Source of the DNA: Bacillota bacterium
GTDB lineage: Bacteria > Bacillota > SHA-98 > Ch115
Reading direction: 5' to 3'
DNA length: 35,910 nt
Assembly (NCBI GenBank): GCA_012842565.1
Contig: DUSO01000035.1
Location: 1 to 35,910, forward strand
The notes beneath the pieces are model-generated. The model was not told the DNA's origin and did no database searches. It saw only the letters and a program-made list of their open reading frames with translations. Positions 9,292 to 18,276 of this stretch are shown here, one piece after another (the stretch's first letter is position 1; each line of letters starts with the position of its first letter). The position numbers and the translations under genes were made by a program.

Positions 9292-9504
9292 TTGCCGAAT
9301 CAGAAAACGTCTAAACCCAGAGTTCTCCGGCGCAGGTCTCTCAGAAAGTCTGCTACCAAACCCATAGACGTGGATGACAAGGACTTCCTGGACATGATAA
9401 TGGCCGAAGTGAATGAGGAGGAAGCAGCAGAAGTGCTTGGAGAACCTGCCAAATTGCCATGGTCTGAGGAGCAGGAGCCTCAGGAACCGGACGAAAAGGA
9501 ATAG
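9292..9504 (+). CDS. Small hypothetical protein, basic N-terminus and acidic C-terminus
   Basis: 70 aa ORF with TTG start, SD GGAAGGTGAT, TAG stop. Confidence 0.55.
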   Translation: MPNQKTSKPRVLRRRSLRKSATKPIDVDDKDFLDMIMAEVNEEEAAEVLGEPAKLPWSEEQEPQEPDEKE

Positions 9505-9586
9505 CCTGGCATGTAGGTCCCGTAGGGTGATATCCAGGTAGAGGGCCGGGTATAAAAGGTGTGTCTCACAAATAGATTTTCTATGG

Positions 9587-10036
9587 ATGGAGATGATCAC
9601 CATGAATCCCGGCCTTCCACAGAATGTCACGCGGGTATTGGGCCGCAAGGGGCGTGCGTGCGCGCTGGTCGTGGTTGACAGCCCATCCGGTCTTTCTGCG
9701 GCCCTTATAAACCTCATAGTGGCAAAGGACCATACTACAGTCAGGTTTGCCATGGAGCGTGAGGCCCCGCTATTTGAAAAGGTGGCAAACGGTCAGAGGG
9801 TGGCTATTCTTATAGCAGACGAGGGCAATATTGCGTGTTTCATCCGCGGGCACCCCCACGTGCTCAGGCTGGCCTGCAAAACCGATCCATCTTGGGCTAT
9901 AATAGAGGTTACAGTAGACGAAGTAGACGATATCACTATCCCTGATGCGGTTGTATCCTCCGGCATCAGGGTGTGTCAGAGGCGGGAGCGGGTTGACCTC
10001 GTCTCCCGCTCGGTCCTGGCGGAGCTCACCTCGTAA
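9587..10036 (+). CDS. Hypothetical protein, possibly split-barrel flavin-binding (PPOX-like)
   Basis: 149 aa ORF; weak resemblance (TVRFAMEREAPLFEKVANGQRVAILIADEGNIACFIRGHPHV); start may be ATG 9602. Confidence 0.55.
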   Translation: MEMITMNPGLPQNVTRVLGRKGRACALVVVDSPSGLSAALINLIVAKDHTTVRFAMEREAPLFEKVANGQRVAILIADEGNIACFIRGHPHVLRLACKTDPSWAIIEVTVDEVDDITIPDAVVSSGIRVCQRRERVDLVSRSVLAELTS

Positions 10037-10058
10037 GGACCTTGGGGGGTGGTCATGG

Positions 10059-10109
10059 ATGGGAGACTTTGTGCATCTTCACCTGCACACTGAGTACTCC
10101 CTCCTTTAG
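10059..10109 (+). other. dnaE: N-terminal dnaE PHP fragment ending at in-frame TAG
   Basis: ATG GGA GAC TTT GTG CAT CTT CAC CTG CAC ACT GAG TAC TCC CTC CTT TAG = MGDFVHLHLHTEYSLL*; same frame as the downstream 1114-aa ORF; GGGGGGTGG SD upstream. Confidence 0.9.
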
Positions 10110-10127
10110 CTAGATGGTGCGTGTAAA

Positions 10128-13100
10128 TTGGACAAGCTAATGGAGATGGCACTAGCAGCGGGCTATGATTCCGTTGCAATGACCGACCATGGGGTGCTCT
10201 TCGGCGCGGTCGAATTCTTTAAGACGGCAAAAAAGTATGGCGTAAAGCCCATAATCGGCTGCGAAGTCTACGTGGCGAAAAGGACAAGGCACGACCGTAC
10301 GCCGCGGGTGGATGAGGATCCCTATCACATGGTGTTGCTTGCAGCGGATGAGGCCGGTTATCGTAACCTGGTGCGCCTTTCTTCTATTGCGTTTACCGAG
10401 GGGTTTTACTATAAACCTCGCATCGACCGCGAGCTTCTCGAGAAGTATAACGAAGGCCTAATTGCAACTTCTGCATGTATTGCCGGGGAGATCCCGCAGC
10501 TCATCCTGGACGGCAACCTCGATGAGGCCAAGAAGAGAGCGCTATTTTATAAAGAGCTCTTCGGAGGGGACCGCTTCTTCCTGGAGATCCAGGACAATGG
10601 CATGAAGGCGCAGGATGAGGTTAACAGGGCCCTGGTGAATATGTCGAGGGAGCTTGAGATACCCCTTGTCGCCACCAACGATGTCCACTATATAGCTCGC
10701 GAGGATTCATCCTTTCACGATGTCCTTCTCTGTATCCAGACGGGGAAGTCGGTCGAAGACAAGGAAAGACTCCGCTTTCCAACCCAGGAGTTTTACTTTA
10801 AGTCGCCGCAGGAGATGGGGAGGCTCTTCTCCGGCGAGCTTGATATTGCCCTCAGGAATACGGTGGATATTGCCGAGCGGTGTAATTATGAGTTTACGTT
10901 TGGTCGGTCGCGCGTGCCCAGGTACCCCGTCCCCCCGGGATATACCGAGGAGACCTACCTGCGCGAGCTCTGCTTCCAGGGGGTAAGAAAGCGCTACCCC
11001 GAGGTCACTCAGGAGATTGAATCCAGGCTGAACTATGAGCTGGACGTTATCCAGCGCATGGGGTATTGCGGGTATTTTCTCATAGTCTGGGATTTTACGC
11101 ATTTTGCCAGGGAATCAGGGATATACGTCGGTCCCGGCCGCGGCTCTGCGCCGGGAAGCCTTGTGGCCTATTCCCTTGGCATTACGGACCTTGATCCTCT
11201 TAAGTATGGGCTTATCTTTGAGCGCTTTTTGAACCCCGAAAGAGTCAGTATGCCGGATATAGACGTGGACTTCTGTTACGAGAGGCGCCAGGAGGTCATT
11301 GATTATGTTACGCGCAAGTACGGGGAGGATAGGGTCGCACAGATAATTACATTCGGCACAATGGCCGCACGGGCGGCTATACGCGACGTAGGCAGGGCAT
11401 TGAACTTTCCATATGCCGAGGTTGACCGCATAGCGAAACTGGTCCCCGCAGAGCTGAATACGACCATCGACAAAGCCCTCGAAACCGCCCCTGACTTGAG
11501 GAAACTCTATGAAACCAGCGACCGGGTCAAGACCTTGCTGGATATGGCGAGGATGGTCGAGGGGATGCCCAGGCACGCGTCTGTTCATGCTGCCGGCGTA
11601 GTCATATCGGACATGCCCCTGGCAGAATATGTGCCGCTATACAGGACCTCTGAGGGAGCCATAACCACCCAGTACCCGATGGAGTCCTTGGAGAGCCTTG
11701 GCGTTCTCAAGATGGATTTCCTGGGCCTGCGGACCCTCACGATGATCGGCAAGGCAGTGGAGATCATTGAGGCCACCAGGGGCGACAAGGTGGATCTCTC
11801 CAAGCTCCCCCTGGATGACCCCGAGGTCTACCAGATGCTGTCTAGCGGGGATTCTATGGGAGTTTTCCAGCTGGAAAGCAACCTCTTCAAGGGCCTGCTC
11901 CGTGAGGTAAAGCCACAGTGTTTTGAGGACCTTATCGCAATCCTGGCCCTCGGTAGGCCGGGACCCATGAACCGTATTGAGGATTTTGTAAAGCAAAAGC
12001 ATGGCCTCGCGGAGATAAAATACCCGCACCCCAAGGTTGAGCCGATCCTCAAGGAGACCTACGGCATCATGCTGTATCAAGAACAGGTCATGATGGTCGC
12101 AAGTGCCCTCGCTGGGTTCTCTATGGGTGAGGCCGACCTGATGCGACGGGCGATGGGCAAGAAAAAACCTGAAGTGCTGGCCGGGTTGCGCAGTCGTTTC
12201 ATAGACGGGGCTGTCAAGGGCGGGGTATCCGAGGAAGTCGCAAGTGAGATATTTGACCTGATGGAATACTTCTCAGGATATGGCTTTAATAAGTCGCACA
12301 GCGCAGCTTACGCTCTGATATCCTACCAGACGGCGTATCTTAAGGCCCATTACCCGGTGGAGTTTATAGCCGCACTGCTCACCAGCGTATCCGGGAATAC
12401 TGACAAGGTAGCCTATTATATAGATGAATCTAGGCGCAAGGGCATCAAGGTGCTCCCGCCAGATGTCAACGAGAGCCTTACCGGGTTTACCGTGGTGCCC
12501 GGTGGCATACGGTTTGGTCTCGCGGCCGTAAAGAACGTGGGCCGCTCTGCTGTGGAGGCCATAATCGAGGCGCGGAAAAAGGCGAAGGGATTCAAAAACC
12601 TGATAGATTTCTGCGAGAAGGTTGACACTTCTGTCGTGACCAAGAAGGTAACGGAAAGCCTCATAAGGTGTGGTGCTTTTGACTATACCGGTGCGCGCCG
12701 GTCCCAGCTCTTGGCGATTCTGGACTCCGCATATGAGGCCGCGGCGGCCGGCAGGAGGAGGAAGGCGGATGGCCAGGTATCGTTCTTTGACCTGTTTGAG
12801 GAAAGGTCGGGATTCGCGTCCTATGACATACCGCTCCCGGACCTAGAGGAATTTTCGGAACGGGAACGCCTTGCGATGGAGAAGGAATTGCTCGGCCTGT
12901 ATATTTCCGGTCATCCCCTTAACCACGTCGCCGATGAGCTCAGGGCGAAGACCACGGCGACATGTGCGGTCTTGCCCGGGCTTGCGGACGGCACCGAGGT
13001 TGTCATCGGCGGCATAATCACAGCAATTAAGAAAATAGTGACCCGGAACGGCCAGCAGATGGCCTTTGTAACGCTTGAGGATCTCCGTGGTTCGGTGGAG

Positions 13101-13472
13101 GTGGTCATCTTCCCCAAGACCTATGAGCGGTATTCCAGCTTCCTGGGAGAAGATGTCATTGTCATAGTGCAGGGAAGGGTCGACAGCAAGGAAGACGAAG
13201 GGGTTAAGGTAATTGCAAATGAGGTCATACCCTTGACCAGAGAAAGCGTGCATATTATGCTTGATTCGAAAAAGCTCAATCAGAACCTACTTTCCGAGGT
13301 CAAGGGGGTATTGGATGGGCTCCGGGGCCCCAAGCCCGTATTCATCATTGTCAGGACAGGTGAGGGCAAAGCCGTCATATCTACGCCCCCCGATCTCTGG
13401 GTAGAGGATGCGGGCAGGGCTCGAAATGCCATGCGTGATCTACCGGGCATCAAGGTTATAGCGGCAGGCTAA
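10128..13472 (+). CDS. dnaE: DNA polymerase III alpha subunit, ORF downstream of the in-frame TAG
   Basis: MTDHGVLFGAVEF, GYCGYFLIVWDF, YVGPGRGSAPGSLVAYSLGITDLDPLKYGLIFERFLNPERVSMPDIDVDF, MGVFQLES, GYGFNKSHSAAYALISYQTAYLKAHYP. Confidence 0.97.
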   Translation: MDKLMEMALAAGYDSVAMTDHGVLFGAVEFFKTAKKYGVKPIIGCEVYVAKRTRHDRTPRVDEDPYHMVLLAADEAGYRNLVRLSSIAFTEGFYYKPRIDRELLEKYNEGLIATSACIAGEIPQLILDGNLDEAKKRALFYKELFGGDRFFLEIQDNGMKAQDEVNRALVNMSRELEIPLVATNDVHYIAREDSSFHDVLLCIQTGKSVEDKERLRFPTQEFYFKSPQEMGRLFSGELDIALRNTVDIAERCNYEFTFGRSRVPRYPVPPGYTEETYLRELCFQGVRKRYPEVTQEIESRLNYELDVIQRMGYCGYFLIVWDFTHFARESGIYVGPGRGSAPGSLVAYSLGITDLDPLKYGLIFERFLNPERVSMPDIDVDFCYERRQEVIDYVTRKYGEDRVAQIITFGTMAARAAIRDVGRALNFPYAEVDRIAKLVPAELNTTIDKALETAPDLRKLYETSDRVKTLLDMARMVEGMPRHASVHAAGVVISDMPLAEYVPLYRTSEGAITTQYPMESLESLGVLKMDFLGLRTLTMIGKAVEIIEATRGDKVDLSKLPLDDPEVYQMLSSGDSMGVFQLESNLFKGLLREVKPQCFEDLIAILALGRPGPMNRIEDFVKQKHGLAEIKYPHPKVEPILKETYGIMLYQEQVMMVASALAGFSMGEADLMRRAMGKKKPEVLAGLRSRFIDGAVKGGVSEEVASEIFDLMEYFSGYGFNKSHSAAYALISYQTAYLKAHYPVEFIAALLTSVSGNTDKVAYYIDESRRKGIKVLPPDVNESLTGFTVVPGGIRFGLAAVKNVGRSAVEAIIEARKKAKGFKNLIDFCEKVDTSVVTKKVTESLIRCGAFDYTGARRSQLLAILDSAYEAAAAGRRRKADGQVSFFDLFEERSGFASYDIPLPDLEEFSERERLAMEKELLGLYISGHPLNHVADELRAKTTATCAVLPGLADGTEVVIGGIITAIKKIVTRNGQQMAFVTLEDLRGSVEVVIFPKTYERYSSFLGEDVIVIVQGRVDSKEDEGVKVIANEVIPLTRESVHIMLDSKKLNQNLLSEVKGVLDGLRGPKPVFIIVRTGEGKAVISTPPDLWVEDAGRARNAMRDLPGIKVIAAG

Positions 13473-13502
13473 CAAAAGCAGCAATTAAAAGGGAGGGCAT
13501 AC

Positions 13503-13709
13503 TTGCCGATGTGGACTGTTGTATACATTGCGCCTAATCGCTCTGTCGCGGACATGATGAAGGAGTACCTTGAGAAACAGGGCTACCTTGTGAGCTTGCG
13601 GCCGGTCGGCATTCCTCATCTCGGTGCCTCAGCAAACGTGGAGATATTGGTGCCGGAATCTGAGGCGGAGGATGCCCAGGAGGCCTTGAATGAAGCCTTT
13701 GGTAAGTAG
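13503..13709 (+). CDS. Small DUF2007-like (putative signal-transducing) protein
   Basis: WTVVYIAPNRSVADMMKEYLEKQGYLVSLRPVG...VEILVPESEAEDAQEALNEA; GGGAGG SD. Confidence 0.65.
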   Translation: MPMWTVVYIAPNRSVADMMKEYLEKQGYLVSLRPVGIPHLGASANVEILVPESEAEDAQEALNEAFGK

Positions 13710-13802
13710 CCGCCCATGTCGGCCGCGGCCGGCACCGGTGAGGTATGAAAATGCGTGGCGCATTCTGAAGTAGGGTAGCCAGGGGTGAGGGAGGCTGTAA
13801 GT

Positions 13803-14678
13803 ATGACTCCTCCTGCGTTAAAGGACCTCTTCCGAGGCAAACAAAAGTACGTTACCGTCAAGCCGGCTAGCATAAAGCACGAGATACCGGACGGGCTCTG
13901 GCTTAAGTGCGAGAAATGCGGCCAGATGACCTATGGGAAAGAACTCGCCGCCACCTTGAAGGTGTGCCCCAAGTGCGGCTATCACTTCAAGATGTCGGCG
14001 ATGGAAAGGATTGCGATGATAGCTGATGAAGGGTCCTTCGTAGAATACGACAGTGACCTTATCCCGGCAGACCCCCTTGGTTTCCCGGGGTACCGGGAGA
14101 AGGTAGAAAAGTCCGTCAAGGCAACGGGGCTCTCGGAGGCCATTGTCACCGGCGAGGCGCTGGTGGGGGGATACCGGGCGGCAATTGGTGCAATGGACTT
14201 TGGGTTCATCGGCGCGAGTATGGGGTCGGTAGTCGGCGAGAAGGTCGCCCGCACATTTGAAAGGGCTACGCTCAAGAGGCTGCCGGTCATCATGTTTTGT
14301 ACCTCGGGCGGGGCCAGGATGCAGGAAGGTATCCTATCTCTCATGCAGATGGCAAAAACCAGCGGTGCGGTCATGAGGCACAGCCACGCCGGGCTTCTTT
14401 ACATCTCGGTCCTGACTAACCCGACGACGGCCGGGGTGTTTGCGAGCTTTGCCTCGCTGGGAGACATAATCATCGCAGAGCCCGAGGCGCAGATAGGTTT
14501 TGCCGGGCCCAGGGTGATCGAGGAGACCATCCGCCAGAAGTTGCCGCCCGGTTTCCAAACTTCGGAATTCGTGGAAAGGCACGGTATGATAGATAAAATC
14601 GTGGAGAGAAGCGCGCTCAAGCCTACCCTGGTAACCTTGCTATCCCTTCACGACAAGAGGGTGGTGGAGGCAAAGTGA
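13803..14678 (+). CDS. accD: Acetyl-CoA carboxylase carboxyltransferase subunit beta
   Basis: Zinc finger CEKCGQ...CPKCGYHF, SGGARMQEG, GFAGPRVIEETI; ATG with GGGAGG SD. Confidence 0.96.
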   Translation: MTPPALKDLFRGKQKYVTVKPASIKHEIPDGLWLKCEKCGQMTYGKELAATLKVCPKCGYHFKMSAMERIAMIADEGSFVEYDSDLIPADPLGFPGYREKVEKSVKATGLSEAIVTGEALVGGYRAAIGAMDFGFIGASMGSVVGEKVARTFERATLKRLPVIMFCTSGGARMQEGILSLMQMAKTSGAVMRHSHAGLLYISVLTNPTTAGVFASFASLGDIIIAEPEAQIGFAGPRVIEETIRQKLPPGFQTSEFVERHGMIDKIVERSALKPTLVTLLSLHDKRVVEAK

Positions 14679-15679
14679 TAGGGGGAGTGCTCGACTTTGA
14701 AAAGCCCCTTGCCGAGCTCGAGGCGCGTATTGAGGAACTCAAGACCTTCAGCCGCGAACAGGACATCGATCTCTCCCGGGAGATCAAGACCCTTGAAGAA
14801 AAGGCCGACGCCCTGCGACGCGAGATATATGACAACCTCACGCCCTGGCAGAGGATAATGCTGGCGAGGCACCCTCACCGGCCCACCACGCTGGACTATA
14901 TCCAGCGCATATTCGATGATTTCATTGAGCTTCACGGCGACAGGTGTTTTCGCGAGGACGCCGCCATAGTCGGTGGCATAGCCAGGCTTGCGGGACGCCC
15001 GGTCACCGTCATCGGGACACAAAAAGGGAGGGATACCAAGGAAAACCTCGCCAGGAATTTCGGCAGCCCGCATCCTGAAGGCTACCGCAAGGCTTGCCGG
15101 CTCATGAAACAGGCCGAGAAATTCGGCCGCCCTGTCATATGCTTCATAGATGTTGTCGGAGCCTACCCCGGCATCGAGGCCGAGGAGCGAGGCCAGGGGG
15201 TCATCATAGCTCAGAATCTCGCAGAGATGATGTGCCTCCAGGTACCGGTAGTGGCCGTGGTGACCGGCGAAGGCGGGAGCGGCGGGGCACTCGCGATTGG
15301 CGTTGCAGACCGGCTTATCATGTTACAGAATGCTTACTTTTCTGTCATCTCTCCCGAGGGATGTGCCGCTATCCTTTGGAAAGACGCCAGCCGGGCCAAG
15401 GAAGCCGCAGATGTGCTGCGGCTTACCGCGGGCGATCTCTTGGCACTCGGAGTAGCAGATGAGGTATTGCCCGAACCCCGCGGCGCTGCTCACAAGGACT
15501 ACGACGCGATGGCAGGCGCGATCAAGGAAGCCCTCATGAGGCATCTATCCGAGCTTTGCAGCATTGCGCCCAGGAAACTGGTGGACAAGAGGTATTCTAA
15601 GTATAGAAGTATCGGGCTCTACCAGGTCAGGGAGAGCCCTTCTCTGCCAAGGCAGGAGGCAGCTTCGCACGGGGAATAG
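14675..15679 (+). CDS. accA: Acetyl-CoA carboxylase carboxyltransferase subunit alpha
   Basis: LHGDRCFREDAAIVGG, GSPHPEGYRKACRLMKQAEKFGRPVICFIDVVGAYPGIEAEERGQ, GEGGSGGALAI; ATGA overlap with accD. Confidence 0.97.
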   Translation: MIGGVLDFEKPLAELEARIEELKTFSREQDIDLSREIKTLEEKADALRREIYDNLTPWQRIMLARHPHRPTTLDYIQRIFDDFIELHGDRCFREDAAIVGGIARLAGRPVTVIGTQKGRDTKENLARNFGSPHPEGYRKACRLMKQAEKFGRPVICFIDVVGAYPGIEAEERGQGVIIAQNLAEMMCLQVPVVAVVTGEGGSGGALAIGVADRLIMLQNAYFSVISPEGCAAILWKDASRAKEAADVLRLTAGDLLALGVADEVLPEPRGAAHKDYDAMAGAIKEALMRHLSELCSIAPRKLVDKRYSKYRSIGLYQVRESPSLPRQEAASHGE

Positions 15680-15725
15680 TCTTGACTGCCGCTATGCGGC
15701 TTTGGTTTGTGGGAGGGAAGAAGGT

Positions 15726-16718
15726 GTGAAGAGGATTGCTGTCCTGACAAGCGGGGGAGACGCCCCCGGAATGAATGCGGCCATACGCTCTGTAGTAAGA
15801 ACCGCGCTTCATCACGGGCTCAGCGTCTTCGGCGTCTCCCGGGGTTATCTCGGGCTCATGAATGGCGAGATCCAGGAGATGGATACCCGGTCGGTGGGGG
15901 ATATTGTACAAAGGGCCGGAACTATCCTCCGCTCGGCACGTTCTGAGAGGTTCAAGACCGAGGAGGGCCAGAGAGAGGCCCTTTTTCAATTAGAGAAGTT
16001 CGGCATCGAGGGCCTTGTCGTTATCGGCGGAGATGGCTCATTCCGCGGGGCCAAGTGCCTTTCGGACCTTGGCGTGCCCACCATCGGTATTCCGGCCAGT
16101 ATCGACAACGACGTGGCCTGCACGGACCTGGCAATTGGTTTTGATACGGCTACAAATACAGCCGTCGACGCTATAACGAAAATCCGGGATACGGCGAGCT
16201 CTCACGGGAGGGTCAACGTCATCGAAGTCATGGGGCGGACCACAGGTTTTCTGGCCCTTGCTGCCGGGCTTGCCGGCGGCGCCGAGCACATTCTCATTCC
16301 CGAGGTCGAGTTTGATCTCGATGATATCTGTGACAAGATCTTGAGCGGGTACCGCCGCGGGAAGACTCACAATATCATCGTCGTGGCGGAGGGAGTAGGG
16401 GGGTATCGCGACCCGGGTCAAGGCTTTGGACACAGCGCAGGCTTCGAGGTCGGCAGGACCCTGCAGGAAAAGACCGGTTTAGAGACGCGGGTTACTGTCC
16501 TGGGATACATCCAACGAGGCGGTACCCCCACCGCCCAGGACCGGATACTCGCATCCAGGTTTGGATTGCGCGCTGTAGAGCTCCTGATGGCCGGTAGAGC
16601 AGCCAGGGTGGTTGGCATAACGCGGGGAGAGATAATGGACTACGATATAAGCTATGCAGTGAGCCAGAAGAAGACGATAAACCTGGATGACTACCGCCTC
16701 TCGGAGATGCTCACGTGA
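15726..16718 (+). CDS. pfkA: 6-phosphofructokinase, ATP-type signature
   Basis: VKRIAVLTSGGDAPGMNAAIRSVVR; GGDGS, IPASIDND; GTG start with GGGAGGGAAG SD. Confidence 0.95.
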   Translation: MKRIAVLTSGGDAPGMNAAIRSVVRTALHHGLSVFGVSRGYLGLMNGEIQEMDTRSVGDIVQRAGTILRSARSERFKTEEGQREALFQLEKFGIEGLVVIGGDGSFRGAKCLSDLGVPTIGIPASIDNDVACTDLAIGFDTATNTAVDAITKIRDTASSHGRVNVIEVMGRTTGFLALAAGLAGGAEHILIPEVEFDLDDICDKILSGYRRGKTHNIIVVAEGVGGYRDPGQGFGHSAGFEVGRTLQEKTGLETRVTVLGYIQRGGTPTAQDRILASRFGLRAVELLMAGRAARVVGITRGEIMDYDISYAVSQKKTINLDDYRLSEMLT

Positions 16719-16751
16719 CGATAGATACCTCATTCACTTAATCCCGCGCAT

Positions 16752-16776
16752 CGGTAGGCCTTCGGTAGGCCTTTTG
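16752..16776 (+). repeat. 11-bp tandem duplication forming a terminator-like hairpin
   Basis: CGGTAGGCCTT CGGTAGGCCTT; AGGCCT-TCGGT-AGGCCT followed by TTT in the pfkA-pyk gap. Confidence 0.5.
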
Positions 16777-16795
16777 AAATGAGGGGTGAATTCAG

Positions 16796-18211
16796 GTGAG
16801 GCGGACCAAGATCGTGGCTACGCTCGGCCCTTCCACTGACCCGCCGGAAGTTTTGAGCGCGCTTATAGAGGCGGGGATGGATGTGGCACGTATAAACATG
16901 TCTCATGGTACCCCGGAAGAACACGGGGAGCGGATGGCCCGCGTGAGGGAAGCTGCCGAGAGACTCGGGCGTCATGTCGGGATCATGATCGACGTTGCCG
17001 GGCCCAAGATAAGGACGGGCCCGGTCGCAGGGGGGGCCGTGGACATTGAGACGGGGTCTATAGTGATCCTTACGACCAGGCCCCTGGAAGGCAATGAGCA
17101 TATTATCAGCGTCGGCTATGAGAGACTCCCGGAGTCTGTGAAACCCGGGTCGGTGATCCTCCTGAGTGACGGCCTGATCGAGCTCAAGGTGGAGGAGGTC
17201 AGGGGTGAGGATGTCACCTGCCGTGTCACTTCCGGCGGGAGGCTCGGGTCCCGCAAGGGGGTCACATTGCCCGGGGTCCCGATAGACCTCCCCGCCCTGA
17301 CTGAGAAGGATATCGCCAACGTGAGACTCGGCCTCGAGAACGGGGCGGATTTCGTTGCGGCCTCTTTTATTCGAAAGGCACAGGATGTTGCTGCTGTAAA
17401 AGACCTTATCCAGAGCGAAGGCGGCCACGCGGACGTAATCGCCAAGATCGAGTCCAGTGAGGGCGTGAATAATCTGGAGGAGATTGTAAGGATCGCCGAC
17501 GGCGTGATGGTGGCGCGGGGTGACCTCGGGGTGGAAACCCCGCCGGAGCGGGTGCCCCTGGTACAAAAGACGATAGTCGGGAAGTGCAACCGGGCCGGCA
17601 AACCGGTCATAATCGCCACCGAGATGCTCGAGTCGATGATACATAACCCTCGCCCGACGAGGGCCGAGGTTACCGATGTGGCTAACGCGATACTCGACGG
17701 CACAGACGCGATAATGCTGTCTGGCGAGACCGCTGTAGGTAGCTACCCTGTCCAGGCCGTGAAAATGATGGCGAGGATTGCGGAGGCCACCGAAGATGCC
17801 CTGCGGTATGAGGAAATGCTCTATGAAAGGCGGGCGATAGCGACCAGAACGGTGGCTGATGCCATAAGCCATGCGGCGTGCCAGGCCTCGCATGACCTGG
17901 ATATAAAGGCGATCCTGACTTCGACCCAGTCCGGCGCAACTGCCCGCATGGCGTCAAAGTATCGCCCCAGAGTGCCCATTGTTGCCGTGACGCCCAATGC
18001 TGACGTGGCGCGTAAGTTAGCCCTGGTGTGGGGGGTGCACCCGGTCACTGCCCGTTCAGCAAGGAATATTGACGACATGCTTGATATCGCCGTTGAGGCA
18101 GGGCTTTCTACGGGAATTATCTCCCGGGGGGACGTAGTAGCCATCACGGCGGGCGTGAGAACTGGTGTCCCCGGTACCACAAACCTCATCAAAATACACA
18201 AGATCGAATGA
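16796..18211 (+). CDS. pyk: Pyruvate kinase
   Basis: RRTKIVATLGPSTD, INMSHG, ARGDLGVE, ATEMLESMIHNPRPTRAEVTDVANAILDGTDAIMLSGETA. Confidence 0.97.
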   Translation: MRRTKIVATLGPSTDPPEVLSALIEAGMDVARINMSHGTPEEHGERMARVREAAERLGRHVGIMIDVAGPKIRTGPVAGGAVDIETGSIVILTTRPLEGNEHIISVGYERLPESVKPGSVILLSDGLIELKVEEVRGEDVTCRVTSGGRLGSRKGVTLPGVPIDLPALTEKDIANVRLGLENGADFVAASFIRKAQDVAAVKDLIQSEGGHADVIAKIESSEGVNNLEEIVRIADGVMVARGDLGVETPPERVPLVQKTIVGKCNRAGKPVIIATEMLESMIHNPRPTRAEVTDVANAILDGTDAIMLSGETAVGSYPVQAVKMMARIAEATEDALRYEEMLYERRAIATRTVADAISHAACQASHDLDIKAILTSTQSGATARMASKYRPRVPIVAVTPNADVARKLALVWGVHPVTARSARNIDDMLDIAVEAGLSTGIISRGDVVAITAGVRTGVPGTTNLIKIHKIE

Positions 18212-18276
18212 GGGACAGCATCGAATGATGGCACATGCGGGGTGCCTTGGCACCGGGGATCAATAAGGCAAGGGGG

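Noticed and set aside
15564-15725. Extended pfkA start overlapping accA
   Set aside because: Conserved PFK N-terminus begins at GTG 15726 with a good SD
16730-17893. 387-aa antisense ORF opposite pyk
   Set aside because: Opposite a clearly conserved gene; composition is Pro/Arg/His/Gly-rich as expected of a shadow ORF in GC-rich DNA
18241-18254. GGTGCC-TT-GGCACC inverted repeat after pyk as a terminator
   Set aside because: Short stem, minimal loop and no T-tract; too weak to call
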